From Nonomuraea glycinis (GTDB lineage: Bacteria; Actinomycetota; Actinomycetes; Streptosporangiales; Streptosporangiaceae), in contig NZ_BMNK01000013.1 of NCBI RefSeq assembly GCF_014646515.1, forward strand, positions 124,001 through 188,000: a stretch of DNA of 64,000 nucleotides, written 5' to 3'. The translations under genes and the position numbers were made by a program. Positions 43,788 to 52,113 of this stretch are shown piece by piece. Under the pieces are notes generated by a model. It saw nothing but the letters and a program-made list of their open reading frames with translations, did no database searches and was not told the origin of the DNA. Numbering within the stretch: the first letter of the stretch is position 1; each line of letters opens with the position of its first letter.

Positions 43788-46700
43788 GTGTCTCGCGTGG
43801 ACGGCTCGCTCGTCGGACGGTGCGTCGAGCTCCTGGTGGAGCGTCAGGGTGAGATGGGGTACGGCTCAGGGCTGCGGCTGGCGACGTCTTTGGTGGTGAC
43901 GGCCGGGCATGTCGTCAAGGACGGGACCGGGGTCAAGGTACGGCTGTTCGGAGGCGGTCCGGACGAGATCGTGGTGCACGGCCGGACCGTCTGGAAGGGT
44001 GATCAGGCGGATATCGCGCTGGTCGAACTCGTCCCGGACGCACCCCTTGACGAGATTGTGCCCATGGCCGTCGGAGTCGTCCCGGAGGAGTCCCACGGGC
44101 GGCTGCCGTTCACCGCGGTCGGATTTCCACGCCATCAGACCTGGAGAGACGGGGACAGGGCACTTTGGCGCGACAGCTACCAGATTGACGGAACGATCCC
44201 CCTGGGATCGAGCGTCAAGCGGGGGCGTCTGGCCCTTCATCGGGCCGACGGACGCATCCTGGAGGCACGAGACTGGAGCGGTTTCTCCGGTGCCGTCGTC
44301 GTCTGCGAGGGTTCGGCCGTCGGTGTCGTCGTGGAGTCGGCGCACTCCGGAGGTCTGGAAGCCGTACGCCTGGCCGCCGCGATCGGCGCGTACGAACCGC
44401 GTGCGCAGGCCGAGCGGGAGCCCGGACCGAGCGCAGCGGCGGCACGCGCGCTCCTGGCCGGCCACGGTGTCGTACCGGAACGGATCAGCGTTCCCCGTTC
44501 GAGGGAGGAGCGGCGCCGCCCGGCCTACGGGGCGCTGCTGCGCCAGTACGCGGCCCGCTGCCCGGAACTGACCGGGCGTGAGGAGGAGCTCGCCGATCTC
44601 ACCGCGTTCGCGACCGGGCAGGAGCCGTACCTGCTGCTCGTCGCCGGTCCCTGGGCGGGAAAGACGTCATTGGTCACGCACTTCGCCGAAAGCCCCCCTC
44701 CTGAGGTGGACGTGGTGTCGTTCGTCATCTCCCGGCGTGACGGGCAGATGCGGGTTCAGCAGTTCCACCGCGCGGTGTGCGAGCAACTCGCAAGCCTGCT
44801 GGGTGAGTTCCCTCCCCTCGAACCGGACGCGGCCGTCTTCCTCAGCCTCTGGGAACGTGCGGCGAACGACCACGAGCGACGTGGACGTCCCCTGGTGCTG
44901 ATGGTCGACGGCCTGGACGAGAATGACTTCCGGGAGCTGGCCGAGCCCAGCATCGCCTCGCAGTTGCCGGCCATCAGGGGAGCGAAGACGCACGTCCTGG
45001 TGACGAGCCGCCACCCACACCTCCCTCTGGACGTGGACGAGAGCCACCCTCTGCGTGACTGCCGCCGCCAGGTTCTGGCCCCCTTCCCCGCGTCGACCAG
45101 CCTGCTCCTGCGGGCCTGCCAAGAGCTGGATCACGTTCTCACCGAGCCGCTGCCGCGCGGGATCCTGACCGCGATGACGGTCGCCGGCGGCGCGCTCAGC
45201 GGCAGGGACATCGCCTCGATCACCCGAGACGCCCCGCTGACCGTCCGCCGTACCCTCGAACGGGATCTCCACCGCGTGGTGGAGTCGCGGCCCGGCCAGG
45301 TGACCCGCTACACGCTCGCGCACGACATCCTGGTAGCCGCCGTCCGGGAGGATCTGGAACAGGAGGAGGTCGCGCACACCCGTGCCTCCATCGACGCGTG
45401 GGCCCTCGCCTTCGCTGAGGCCGGATGGCCTGACGAGACCCCTGCCTACCTGACCGACGCCTACCCGACCCTCCTGCTCGCCGAAGGCGCCGGCCACACC
45501 CTGGCCACGCTGGCCTCGCCGGAACGGCGCGCCCTGCTGCGCCGCCGGACCGGCGGCGACCTGGCCACGCTGTCCGAGGTGTCGAACGCGGCCAGGCTGC
45601 TCGCGGCGGCCCCGGACTGCGACCTCGCCTTGCTCGCCCGCGTCTCCCTGCTGAGGATGCGCATCGAGGATGACAGCCACAGCGTGCCCTCCTCCTATCC
45701 GCTGCTTCTGGTAAGGGTCGGTCGATCGGAAGAAGGCATCCAGCTGGCCCGTACACTCCAGAATTCCTACGCCCGCGCCGAGGCCCTGCTGACGGTCGGG
45801 GAGCGCCTGTTCGACTCCCAGCCGGTCGAGGCCCGGAACCTCGTTCTCGAGGCGATGGCCGTACCGGGCAGGCTGGAGCTTGAGCGGGTGGAACATGCGA
45901 TGCGCGTGGTCCTCGCGCTGGCGCGGTGGGGCGAATCCGACGTCACCGACATCGCCGATCAAATCATCATCGACCATATAGACGGCCTGTCCGGGAATGA
46001 TCGAGCCTGGTCGATCACCGCGGTCGTCGGCCCGTTGGCCGAGATCAACCCGGCGCTCACCCAGACCCTGATCGAGGAGGCCGTCGTCCATGCCGATGAC
46101 GAGGATCTGCCAAGCGTATGCGGCTACCTCGCCGAAGCGTGCGGTGTCCTCGGCGAAATGGATCGCCTGCTCCGTTACCTCTCGACCCTGGACCGAAAAG
46201 GCAGAAGGGAGGCCTTGCTCTGCGCCTGTGAAGTCCTTTTCGCCAAGGGAGGACGTCGTAACGTGCCGGAGGTGCTTCTCGCCGCGCTGAACAGTGAATT
46301 CTCCCTGGCGGAACTCGTGGAGTCGGCGGCCTACCAGGACGAGGAACGGGTTCGGCAACTGCTCGCGATGCTGTCCTCGGACGAGACGGTCCTTCCGTTC
46401 CACGGTCCCGGCAAGCTCATCTACACGGCACTCGCCGCGCATGGCCATGATCCCCGGCAGACCGAAACCGCAGAAGTCGAAGATCTGGACGATCTTCTGG
46501 CCTACGCCGCGGCCTCCGCCCGGAACAACGGGCATCTGCCTCTGGCCACCTCTCTTGGACGAGACATCGCGGGCCCCGCCGACCGGGCGGAAACCCTCAC
46601 CGGGATCGCCCTGGCGATCCTCGATACCGGCACACCACAGAATGTCGATTCCCTGGTGGGAGAGATAGACGCGGCCCTCGACGAGAGCATGAGTGCGTCG

Positions 46701-47846
46701 TCCCCTCGCCTTCTCGCAGTATTCGCATGTGCCGCCGGCGCCGCTGGAAGAACCGAACTGGCCGAGGAGGCCCTTGAACTGGCACGGCACACGGTGCTCA
46801 GCAGTGTGAATGATGTTGACGCCTGGGAGGCCGGCCCGGTCGCGGCCGCGGCAGCGTCCCTCGGCCACCTGGAACACGCGCTCGCGATCGCCTCGGCGTA
46901 TCAGACCGAGGAAATGGACCGGATCGACATACTCCTCAAAGCTGCCGAAGCCATGGGCGACCACTCATCAGCCGACCTCGACCTGCTCATCGACCTGGTG
47001 ACCGAAGGTCTCGAGAACTGCGAAGACCCGAACGGGAGCGGATGGTGGTCCCGCGTCTCCTGCGACCTCAAAGACCTCCTCCTTCGCACTGGACGCATCG
47101 ACAGGTCGATGAACCTGACGACAGGTGCGGACGAGAGCTATCTTCGGGCCCGCACCCTCGATATGCGTGCTCACTTGCTGTCGAACGACATCACCGGAGC
47201 GATCTCGCTGATACGCGCGACAGTGCGGGACGCGCCCGCAGATTCCCCTACCGGTCTCGCACGCCGGCAGGAACAGGCCGCCGCGATGGTCGTCGAAATG
47301 TGCGACGCGGGTCATCAGAGCCTGTGCCGCGACTTCACGGCCGAGCTCACCGGAATCGCCGACCTGAGCCTGACCTTCGAGGACTCCCTATGGGCCCGCC
47401 CCTGGCTCGCCGTAGCCTGTCAGGCCACGCGACTCAGCGAGGAACACACTCAGCTACTGGACCTGGCCCAGCACGCGGTACTGGTGGCGGGAAGCTCCAC
47501 TGTGCCGGTGGAGGCGGTCGTACGCCTGCGTCTATGGGATCGCTACCGCGCCGAAGCTCGTCTCTTGAACGATGTGCTCGCCGAGACCGTTCTCACCGAG
47601 TTGGTCAGCGCGCTGCTTGAGGCAGGTCTCCCGCAGGAGGCGGTCGCCGTCATCGATGATCTGGAGGAGGACGCGGCCTACTGTCTGGCCCTCGCCGCGG
47701 CCACGGGTGGCGAGCCGAGCCTCGACCTGGTCAAACGTTCGCTCACCCTCGGCTTCGAAAGCGCCATCATCACACCGCTGGCCAGGTTGGAGCCGCGGTG
47801 CCTGGATGAGATCGCGGCACAGCTCGGCCTCGTTCGTCCGGGCTGA
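43788..47846 (+). CDS. Trypsin-like protease fused to STAND NTPase and helical repeats
   Basis: This 1352-residue protein joins three parts. Residues 1-200 are a trypsin-fold protease with an intact triad: His41 (VTAGHVV), Asp75 (QADIALVEL), Ser167 (WSGFSGAVVV). Residues about 255-560 are a STAND/NACHT-class NTPase: Walker A AGPWAGKT (286-293), Walker B LVLMVDGLDE (369-378), and a winged-helix-like segment. Residues about 590-1352 are Ala/Leu/Glu-rich helical repeats (TPR-like), the usual ligand-sensing arm. In such proteins, binding of an invader signal triggers NTP-driven assembly and unleashes the effector, here the protease. The gene starts at a GTG 4 bp after Trypco2. Target and trigger are unknown. 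Confidence 0.88.
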   Translation: MSRVDGSLVGRCVELLVERQGEMGYGSGLRLATSLVVTAGHVVKDGTGVKVRLFGGGPDEIVVHGRTVWKGDQADIALVELVPDAPLDEIVPMAVGVVPEESHGRLPFTAVGFPRHQTWRDGDRALWRDSYQIDGTIPLGSSVKRGRLALHRADGRILEARDWSGFSGAVVVCEGSAVGVVVESAHSGGLEAVRLAAAIGAYEPRAQAEREPGPSAAAARALLAGHGVVPERISVPRSREERRRPAYGALLRQYAARCPELTGREEELADLTAFATGQEPYLLLVAGPWAGKTSLVTHFAESPPPEVDVVSFVISRRDGQMRVQQFHRAVCEQLASLLGEFPPLEPDAAVFLSLWERAANDHERRGRPLVLMVDGLDENDFRELAEPSIASQLPAIRGAKTHVLVTSRHPHLPLDVDESHPLRDCRRQVLAPFPASTSLLLRACQELDHVLTEPLPRGILTAMTVAGGALSGRDIASITRDAPLTVRRTLERDLHRVVESRPGQVTRYTLAHDILVAAVREDLEQEEVAHTRASIDAWALAFAEAGWPDETPAYLTDAYPTLLLAEGAGHTLATLASPERRALLRRRTGGDLATLSEVSNAARLLAAAPDCDLALLARVSLLRMRIEDDSHSVPSSYPLLLVRVGRSEEGIQLARTLQNSYARAEALLTVGERLFDSQPVEARNLVLEAMAVPGRLELERVEHAMRVVLALARWGESDVTDIADQIIIDHIDGLSGNDRAWSITAVVGPLAEINPALTQTLIEEAVVHADDEDLPSVCGYLAEACGVLGEMDRLLRYLSTLDRKGRREALLCACEVLFAKGGRRNVPEVLLAALNSEFSLAELVESAAYQDEERVRQLLAMLSSDETVLPFHGPGKLIYTALAAHGHDPRQTETAEVEDLDDLLAYAAASARNNGHLPLATSLGRDIAGPADRAETLTGIALAILDTGTPQNVDSLVGEIDAALDESMSASSPRLLAVFACAAGAAGRTELAEEALELARHTVLSSVNDVDAWEAGPVAAAAASLGHLEHALAIASAYQTEEMDRIDILLKAAEAMGDHSSADLDLLIDLVTEGLENCEDPNGSGWWSRVSCDLKDLLLRTGRIDRSMNLTTGADESYLRARTLDMRAHLLSNDITGAISLIRATVRDAPADSPTGLARRQEQAAAMVVEMCDAGHQSLCRDFTAELTGIADLSLTFEDSLWARPWLAVACQATRLSEEHTQLLDLAQHAVLVAGSSTVPVEAVVRLRLWDRYRAEARLLNDVLAETVLTELVSALLEAGLPQEAVAVIDDLEEDAAYCLALAAATGGEPSLDLVKRSLTLGFESAIITPLARLEPRCLDEIAAQLGLVRPG

Positions 47847-47949
47847 GATGACCAAGGCCCGTCCCACGTCATGGAGCGGATCGCCATTGCTTCGCAGGGG
47901 TGAGCTTCCGATGTCCTGATCGGACGTACCACCATCTGATCGGTTCGAG

Positions 47950-48528
47950 CTATCGCAGACCCGACGCCACCTCGAGATGCCGGACGACTGTGAGAAGATC
48001 CCACGCGTACAGACGGTGCTCAAGCTCGCTCAGCCGGGCGGCTTCGCACCGCGCTTCCGTGAGAACGGCCCCGACGTCCAGGATCTCGTTGACACATGCG
48101 CTGATCTCCAGGAGGACCGGATCTGTGGAGGGCATCAGATCCGGTAAGCGCTTGCGGCGCCAGAACCACAACGCGTGCAGCGCGGCTTCCCGGGGAGCGC
48201 CGTACCAGTACCAGCGAGCCTGGATGTTGGGATTCGCCTCCTCCGCGCGCGGAGATCGCCGGCCTCGCTTCTTGGCCTCCCGCCGCCTCGCCGCGTACGT
48301 CTGGAGCTCGGCATGCCAGGCGGCGCGGCCGGCCTCGACGAGGTCCAGGGCACGGAGCAGCGCCGCCTCATCGCGCTGGAACCTCCCGGCCCGGGACTCG
48401 ACGAAGCTCAGCGTCGCTTCGAATCCGATCGGCCGGTACAGCTGCACGCAGGAGCGGAACGCCGACACCCGCCATCGGTGGGGCAGCGCGGGATCCCGCA
48501 CCTGACGGGCGAAGGTGCCGAAGCTCAC
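47950..48528 (-). CDS. Hypothetical protein, basic helical
   Basis: A 192-residue soluble protein I do not recognise, beginning at a GTG. It is rich in Arg, Trp and Tyr, with a highly basic helix (AARRREAKKRGRRS) in the middle and acidic helices at the C-terminus. The N-terminal GTFARQVRDPALPHRWRVSAF looks conserved in style, without known motif. It is convergent with the trypsin-STAND gene and 103 bp away, so a role in the conflict system is possible but unproven. Confidence 0.6.
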   Translation of the reverse strand: MSFGTFARQVRDPALPHRWRVSAFRSCVQLYRPIGFEATLSFVESRAGRFQRDEAALLRALDLVEAGRAAWHAELQTYAARRREAKKRGRRSPRAEEANPNIQARWYWYGAPREAALHALWFWRRKRLPDLMPSTDPVLLEISACVNEILDVGAVLTEARCEAARLSELEHRLYAWDLLTVVRHLEVASGLR

Positions 48529-49038
48529 TACCGAAGGCTAACCGTCCGGCCCAGGGCACGCGGTAGCGGTCGAGTCACGTCCGGCGGTGGGACGACGGCG
48601 AGTCCGCTCCGGACGCGTGACCGATCTGCCACAGCTGTTCCTGAACCGATCCAGGATGTTGTCGGTCCCCCTGGCTACCCTCCAGCGCATGGCAGTCCCC
48701 AGATCATCCCCATCGTCTACAAGCCCGACGGCATTGCGATCATGCTGTGACCAGGGCTCCCGCCAAGGAGCCTGAAAAGGCTCATGGAAAAGCTCACTCC
48801 TCCTCGTCGCGGTCCTGTTCGTAGGCGGCGTGGTGTACGCCGCCGGCAGACTCGCGAATCGGCACCGTAAGTAATCCGCCGCGAGCCATCGGCTCCCGAA
48901 GAAGGGAAATCGAGTCTTCCCCGAATTCCGCCTGTCGTGGTGACAGATGGAGTTCGCTCTGAATGAGCAGGGACTGGTACGCTCCGGGACATCTGTTGAT
49001 CATCCGGTCATTGCGCCAAGCCTAGGAGGCCCTTTTCA
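48529..49038 (+). other. 510-bp gap, no convincing gene; possible membrane-anchor remnant
   Basis: No frame here has a good start and codon bias. In one plus-strand frame, 48776-48874, an open stretch encodes a hydrophobic helix (SLLLVAVLFVGGVVYAAG) followed by a basic tail and stop. It has no ATG, GTG or TTG before the helix, so it may be the 3' end of a lost membrane protein gene. Confidence 0.5.
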
Positions 49039-50031
49039 ATGCGCCGTTTACCTGCTCTCTTATCCGCCATGCTCATCGGTCCGGCGACCATGCTCGTGGT
49101 TCCGTCCGCGGCGGAGGCTGCCGTTCCCGACGTCGTGCGTGCGGTCCGCGAACGGCTCGCCAAGGGCGCGAGCGTGGAGTTCACGCAGTACGGCTCTGTC
49201 GAAATCAATAACCGGAACAAATACACCAATCACACGGCCCGGGTGTTCCGCTACAACCCGATGCAGGAAGGGACGCTGGTTCTCGGCAGGGGTGGAGTCG
49301 TCGCGGCGAGCATCACGCGCCGGGTGGACTTCAACCGTCGCCTGCTTCCGCTGGCCAAGGAGCGCGCGGCCGAAGGCGACCCGGTCTCCCGGAGCCTCAT
49401 CTCGCAGACCCGGCCGCATCGCTGGATCAACACCAAGGGCCGCTTCTACACCACGGGACGGCTGTGGACCGCCGACCTGCCCCAGGGAAGGACATGGGCG
49501 CGGCGCGGCAACCGTGGCGCGGGCGCCACGGCCTTCGGCGACCACGTCATCAACATCTTCGAGCCCGCGACGCTGAAAGCGCTGATCGCCGACGCCGATA
49601 AGAAGAAATTCAATGTGCCGAATCCCTCGGGTAAGACCGCCGATCTCAAGCGGACCGGGTTCTACAGCGGCGCCCTCACGTTCGCCGAACTGTACGACCT
49701 CTCATCCACTTTCCGGCAGGTTGCAGGGAAGCGGCCGGACGCGAGTTATGCGAAAACGATCGTGAACTGGGCGCTCTACTTCGACGCGAAAGGGTTGCCC
49801 TTTCAATTCGGCTCGGACTTCTCCACGCAGGAGAAGGAGAAATACCACACCCAAGGAGGCGCCATGACGAACATCGTGAGCTGGGGTCCGCCCAGGAACA
49901 TCGCGGCGCCCAGGCCGAATCAGGTCGGCGTCGTTCGCGCCCCCGCCGACGGTCTACCCGAATTCGACGACCTCGCGGAAATCGCCCAGGTGAAGGCGCC
50001 GAGCTCGGAACCGGCGTGGAAATCGAGCTGA
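49039..50031 (+). CDS. Secreted protein of unknown function
   Basis: A 330-residue exported protein preceded by AGGAGG. Residues 1-27 form a Sec signal peptide (AEAA cleavage). The mature part repeats features of actinobacterial LppX/LprAFG-like fold proteins: GASVEFTQYGSVEI, RPHRWINTKGRFYTTGRLW, then TFAELYDLSSTFRQVAGKRPD and NWALYFDAKGLPFQF. There is no lipobox, so it should be free outside the cell. The fold assignment is a guess; the function is unknown. Confidence 0.75.
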   Translation: MRRLPALLSAMLIGPATMLVVPSAAEAAVPDVVRAVRERLAKGASVEFTQYGSVEINNRNKYTNHTARVFRYNPMQEGTLVLGRGGVVAASITRRVDFNRRLLPLAKERAAEGDPVSRSLISQTRPHRWINTKGRFYTTGRLWTADLPQGRTWARRGNRGAGATAFGDHVINIFEPATLKALIADADKKKFNVPNPSGKTADLKRTGFYSGALTFAELYDLSSTFRQVAGKRPDASYAKTIVNWALYFDAKGLPFQFGSDFSTQEKEKYHTQGGAMTNIVSWGPPRNIAAPRPNQVGVVRAPADGLPEFDDLAEIAQVKAPSSEPAWKSS

Positions 50032-50058
50032 AAGAACCAGAGGCCGGTCTCCGACCAT

Positions 50059-50130
50059 TCAGTAGCCACGGCGGACCCACCTGATCGGCGCGGGCCCGTC
50101 GTCGTCCTCGTCCGTGTCGAAGCCGGCCAT
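50059..50130 (-). CDS. Possible 23-residue ORF after the lipoprotein gene
   Basis: The ATG at 50130 opens MAGFDTDEDDDGPAPIRWVRRGY. It has an acidic start and a basic aromatic end. GGGG lies 6 nt upstream and it follows the lipoprotein gene by 34 bp on the same strand. It is too short to judge further. Confidence 0.3.
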   Translation of the reverse strand: MAGFDTDEDDDGPAPIRWVRRGY

Positions 50131-50164
50131 TCAGTCCCCGATGTACGCCGCCCCTTCGGCGAGC

Positions 50165-50635
50165 TCAACGAGTGACGCGAAGGGCCCACTCGACCGAATC
50201 GGGGGCCTGGATCCGTACCGTCAGAGTTTTCCTCGCACCGAGATCGAGGCGGTTCATGATCGGACTGATCACGTCGTCGAGACAGGTGAAGGGCATGGTG
50301 ACGTCCGGCTCCAGAATGATCTCTGCCTGGCCCTGACCTCGGCACCGGAACAGGACCCACAGTTCCTTCTTGCCGGGTGGGATCTCCCCGACGACCATGG
50401 AGCCGGTCCTCGGTCCTGCCTTGAGGATGCTTTTCGTGCCGGCTTCCATGCCTGGCACGCTGAGCCGCTCAGGTTCGGGCGCCGGCGCGGTGGTCGTGGT
50501 TTCGGCCGGAGCGGCCGACGAGGTAGCGCCTCGGGGCTCCGCCACCGGAACGGCTGGAGGCGCGTCGGTGCAGGCCACCGCCAAGGAAGCGAGGCCGCAG
50601 AAGACCAGGAGAGGCGCTACCCGTCGGATCTTCAT
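50165..50635 (-). CDS. Lipoprotein, partner of the Ser/Thr kinase operon
   Basis: From the ATG at 50635 this is a 156-residue exported lipoprotein (lipobox SLAVAC) with an Ala/Pro/Thr linker and a small external beta-rich domain holding two cysteines (LFRCRGQGQAEI, MPFTCLDD) likely joined by a disulfide. It lies 13 bp after the kinase gene and probably shares its transcript. The C-terminal 15 residues recur in the gene remnant at 19825. Confidence 0.72.
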   Translation of the reverse strand: MKIRRVAPLLVFCGLASLAVACTDAPPAVPVAEPRGATSSAAPAETTTTAPAPEPERLSVPGMEAGTKSILKAGPRTGSMVVGEIPPGKKELWVLFRCRGQGQAEIILEPDVTMPFTCLDDVISPIMNRLDLGARKTLTVRIQAPDSVEWALRVTR

Positions 50636-50648
50636 TGTCGATTCACTT

Positions 50649-51977
50649 TTACTTGATGCCGACACCGGAGCGCCGGAGCTTCCTCGACTCCCAGGCCCAG
50701 CCCCCGGTGATGAGCATGACGACGGTGATTCCGATCAATGAGAGCGACCAGGCATCGTCGTAGTCCACGTAGTCCACGAGATAAGACCTCCTCACGAGAA
50801 TGGACATGCCGTCGAAGGCGAGAACCGTGGCGCCTCCAGTGAGGGCGATCCCGACGACACCCACGACTAAGGCAACGGTCTTACCGGCGACCGGCGGTAC
50901 GAACCGGGCCACCTGCGCTCCCAGCAAGCCGGCCAGAGCGAGGTCAGCGAAGATGGGGACCGCCAGGAGGAAGCCCGCGTCGTCATCCAGCGCGTCCTCG
51001 AAGTCTTCCCAGGCGAGGCCGACGTCCCTGAGACCGACGACACCGAGCATGAAGATGATCGCCATCATCACCGCGACACCCTTGTGCTGCCACCCCTGCT
51101 GAGGGACCTCTTCAGGTCGGAGGACCCTGGTGCCGTTCCGTACGTGGTCACGGTTCGGCCGCTGCTCGCCAAGGAGGGACAGTGCCTGATCGACGGTCGG
51201 TCTGCTGTTCGGGTCCTTGTCGAGCAGCCGGGTGATGAGCGGCGCGAGCCGGTCCGCTCGTCGCGGCGGTGGCGGTTCTTCCAGCAGGACGGCGGTCAGC
51301 GCGGCCGGCTGAGTGTTGCGACGGAACGGTGAGACGCCCTCGACGGCCTGGTAGAGGGTCACGCCGAGGGAGAACAGATCACTGGCCGGGAGCCCGTCGA
51401 TGCCGCGTGACCGTTCCGGGGCCATGTACTCGGGGGAGCCTATGAGCATCCCGGTGGCCGTCAGGGTGGTGTCGGTGGTGTGGACCGCGATGCCGAAGTC
51501 GGTGAGCAGGATCTTGCCGTCCCTGCCGAGCATGACGTTGGCCGGTTTGATGTCGCGGTGCACGACGCCGGCCTGGTGCGCCGCGCCGAGCGCCGTCAGC
51601 AGCGCGGCGGCGAGCTCCGCGGCCTTGTCCACCGGCAACGGCCCGTGCGCCTCGATGTGCTCGGCCAGCGACTGGCCGTCGATCAGCTCCATCACGATCC
51701 ACGGCAGGCCGGCGTCCGAGACGATGTCGTAGATGGCCAGGATGTGCTCGTGCGCGCGTAACCGTACGGCGTTGCGGGCCTCCCGCGCGGTGCGCTCCAA
51801 TCGCTGGTCCTGCTCCGCCTGGGACATCCCGGGCAGCAGCCGCAGCTCCTTGATCGCCACCTCGACGTGCAGGACCTCGTCCTGGGCACGCCAGACCCGC
51901 CCGAACCCGCCCGACCCCAGCTCGGCGATCAGGCGGTAACGTCCGCCGACCACGTGACCAGGCTGCGCCACTGTCAT
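50649..51977 (-). CDS. Serine/threonine protein kinase, membrane-bound
   Basis: A 442-residue Hanks-type kinase. The kinase domain (about 10-265) has GSGGFGRVWRAQ, the Lys in VAIKEL, the catalytic HRDIKPANVML, DFGIAVH and the APE-type PEYMAPERS. About four membrane helices follow, from residue 300 to 435, instead of the single helix and PASTA repeats of PknB. The start at 51977 (MTVAQPGHVVGGRYRL) fits the normal kinase N-terminus. It is co-transcribed with a small lipoprotein that may be its external sensor. Confidence 0.92.
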   Translation of the reverse strand: MTVAQPGHVVGGRYRLIAELGSGGFGRVWRAQDEVLHVEVAIKELRLLPGMSQAEQDQRLERTAREARNAVRLRAHEHILAIYDIVSDAGLPWIVMELIDGQSLAEHIEAHGPLPVDKAAELAAALLTALGAAHQAGVVHRDIKPANVMLGRDGKILLTDFGIAVHTTDTTLTATGMLIGSPEYMAPERSRGIDGLPASDLFSLGVTLYQAVEGVSPFRRNTQPAALTAVLLEEPPPPRRADRLAPLITRLLDKDPNSRPTVDQALSLLGEQRPNRDHVRNGTRVLRPEEVPQQGWQHKGVAVMMAIIFMLGVVGLRDVGLAWEDFEDALDDDAGFLLAVPIFADLALAGLLGAQVARFVPPVAGKTVALVVGVVGIALTGGATVLAFDGMSILVRRSYLVDYVDYDDAWSLSLIGITVVMLITGGWAWESRKLRRSGVGIK

Positions 51978-52113
51978 GACCCACTCCGCCCGTATTGCCC
52001 TGTAGGACAGTTGATCAGAGTAAATCACTGACAGGAGCGCTGTGTTCCCTGATGGTGACCCTTCGCTTGCACGATGCCCCTCGCCATGGTGGCGGCGAGA
52101 GGCATCGTGCAGG

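Noticed and set aside
44667..46964. A 765-codon minus-strand frame inside the trypsin-STAND gene
   Set aside because: Antisense of clear coding sequence; composition is typical of shadow frames. The same applies to long antisense frames at 26660-28645 and 61140-63473.
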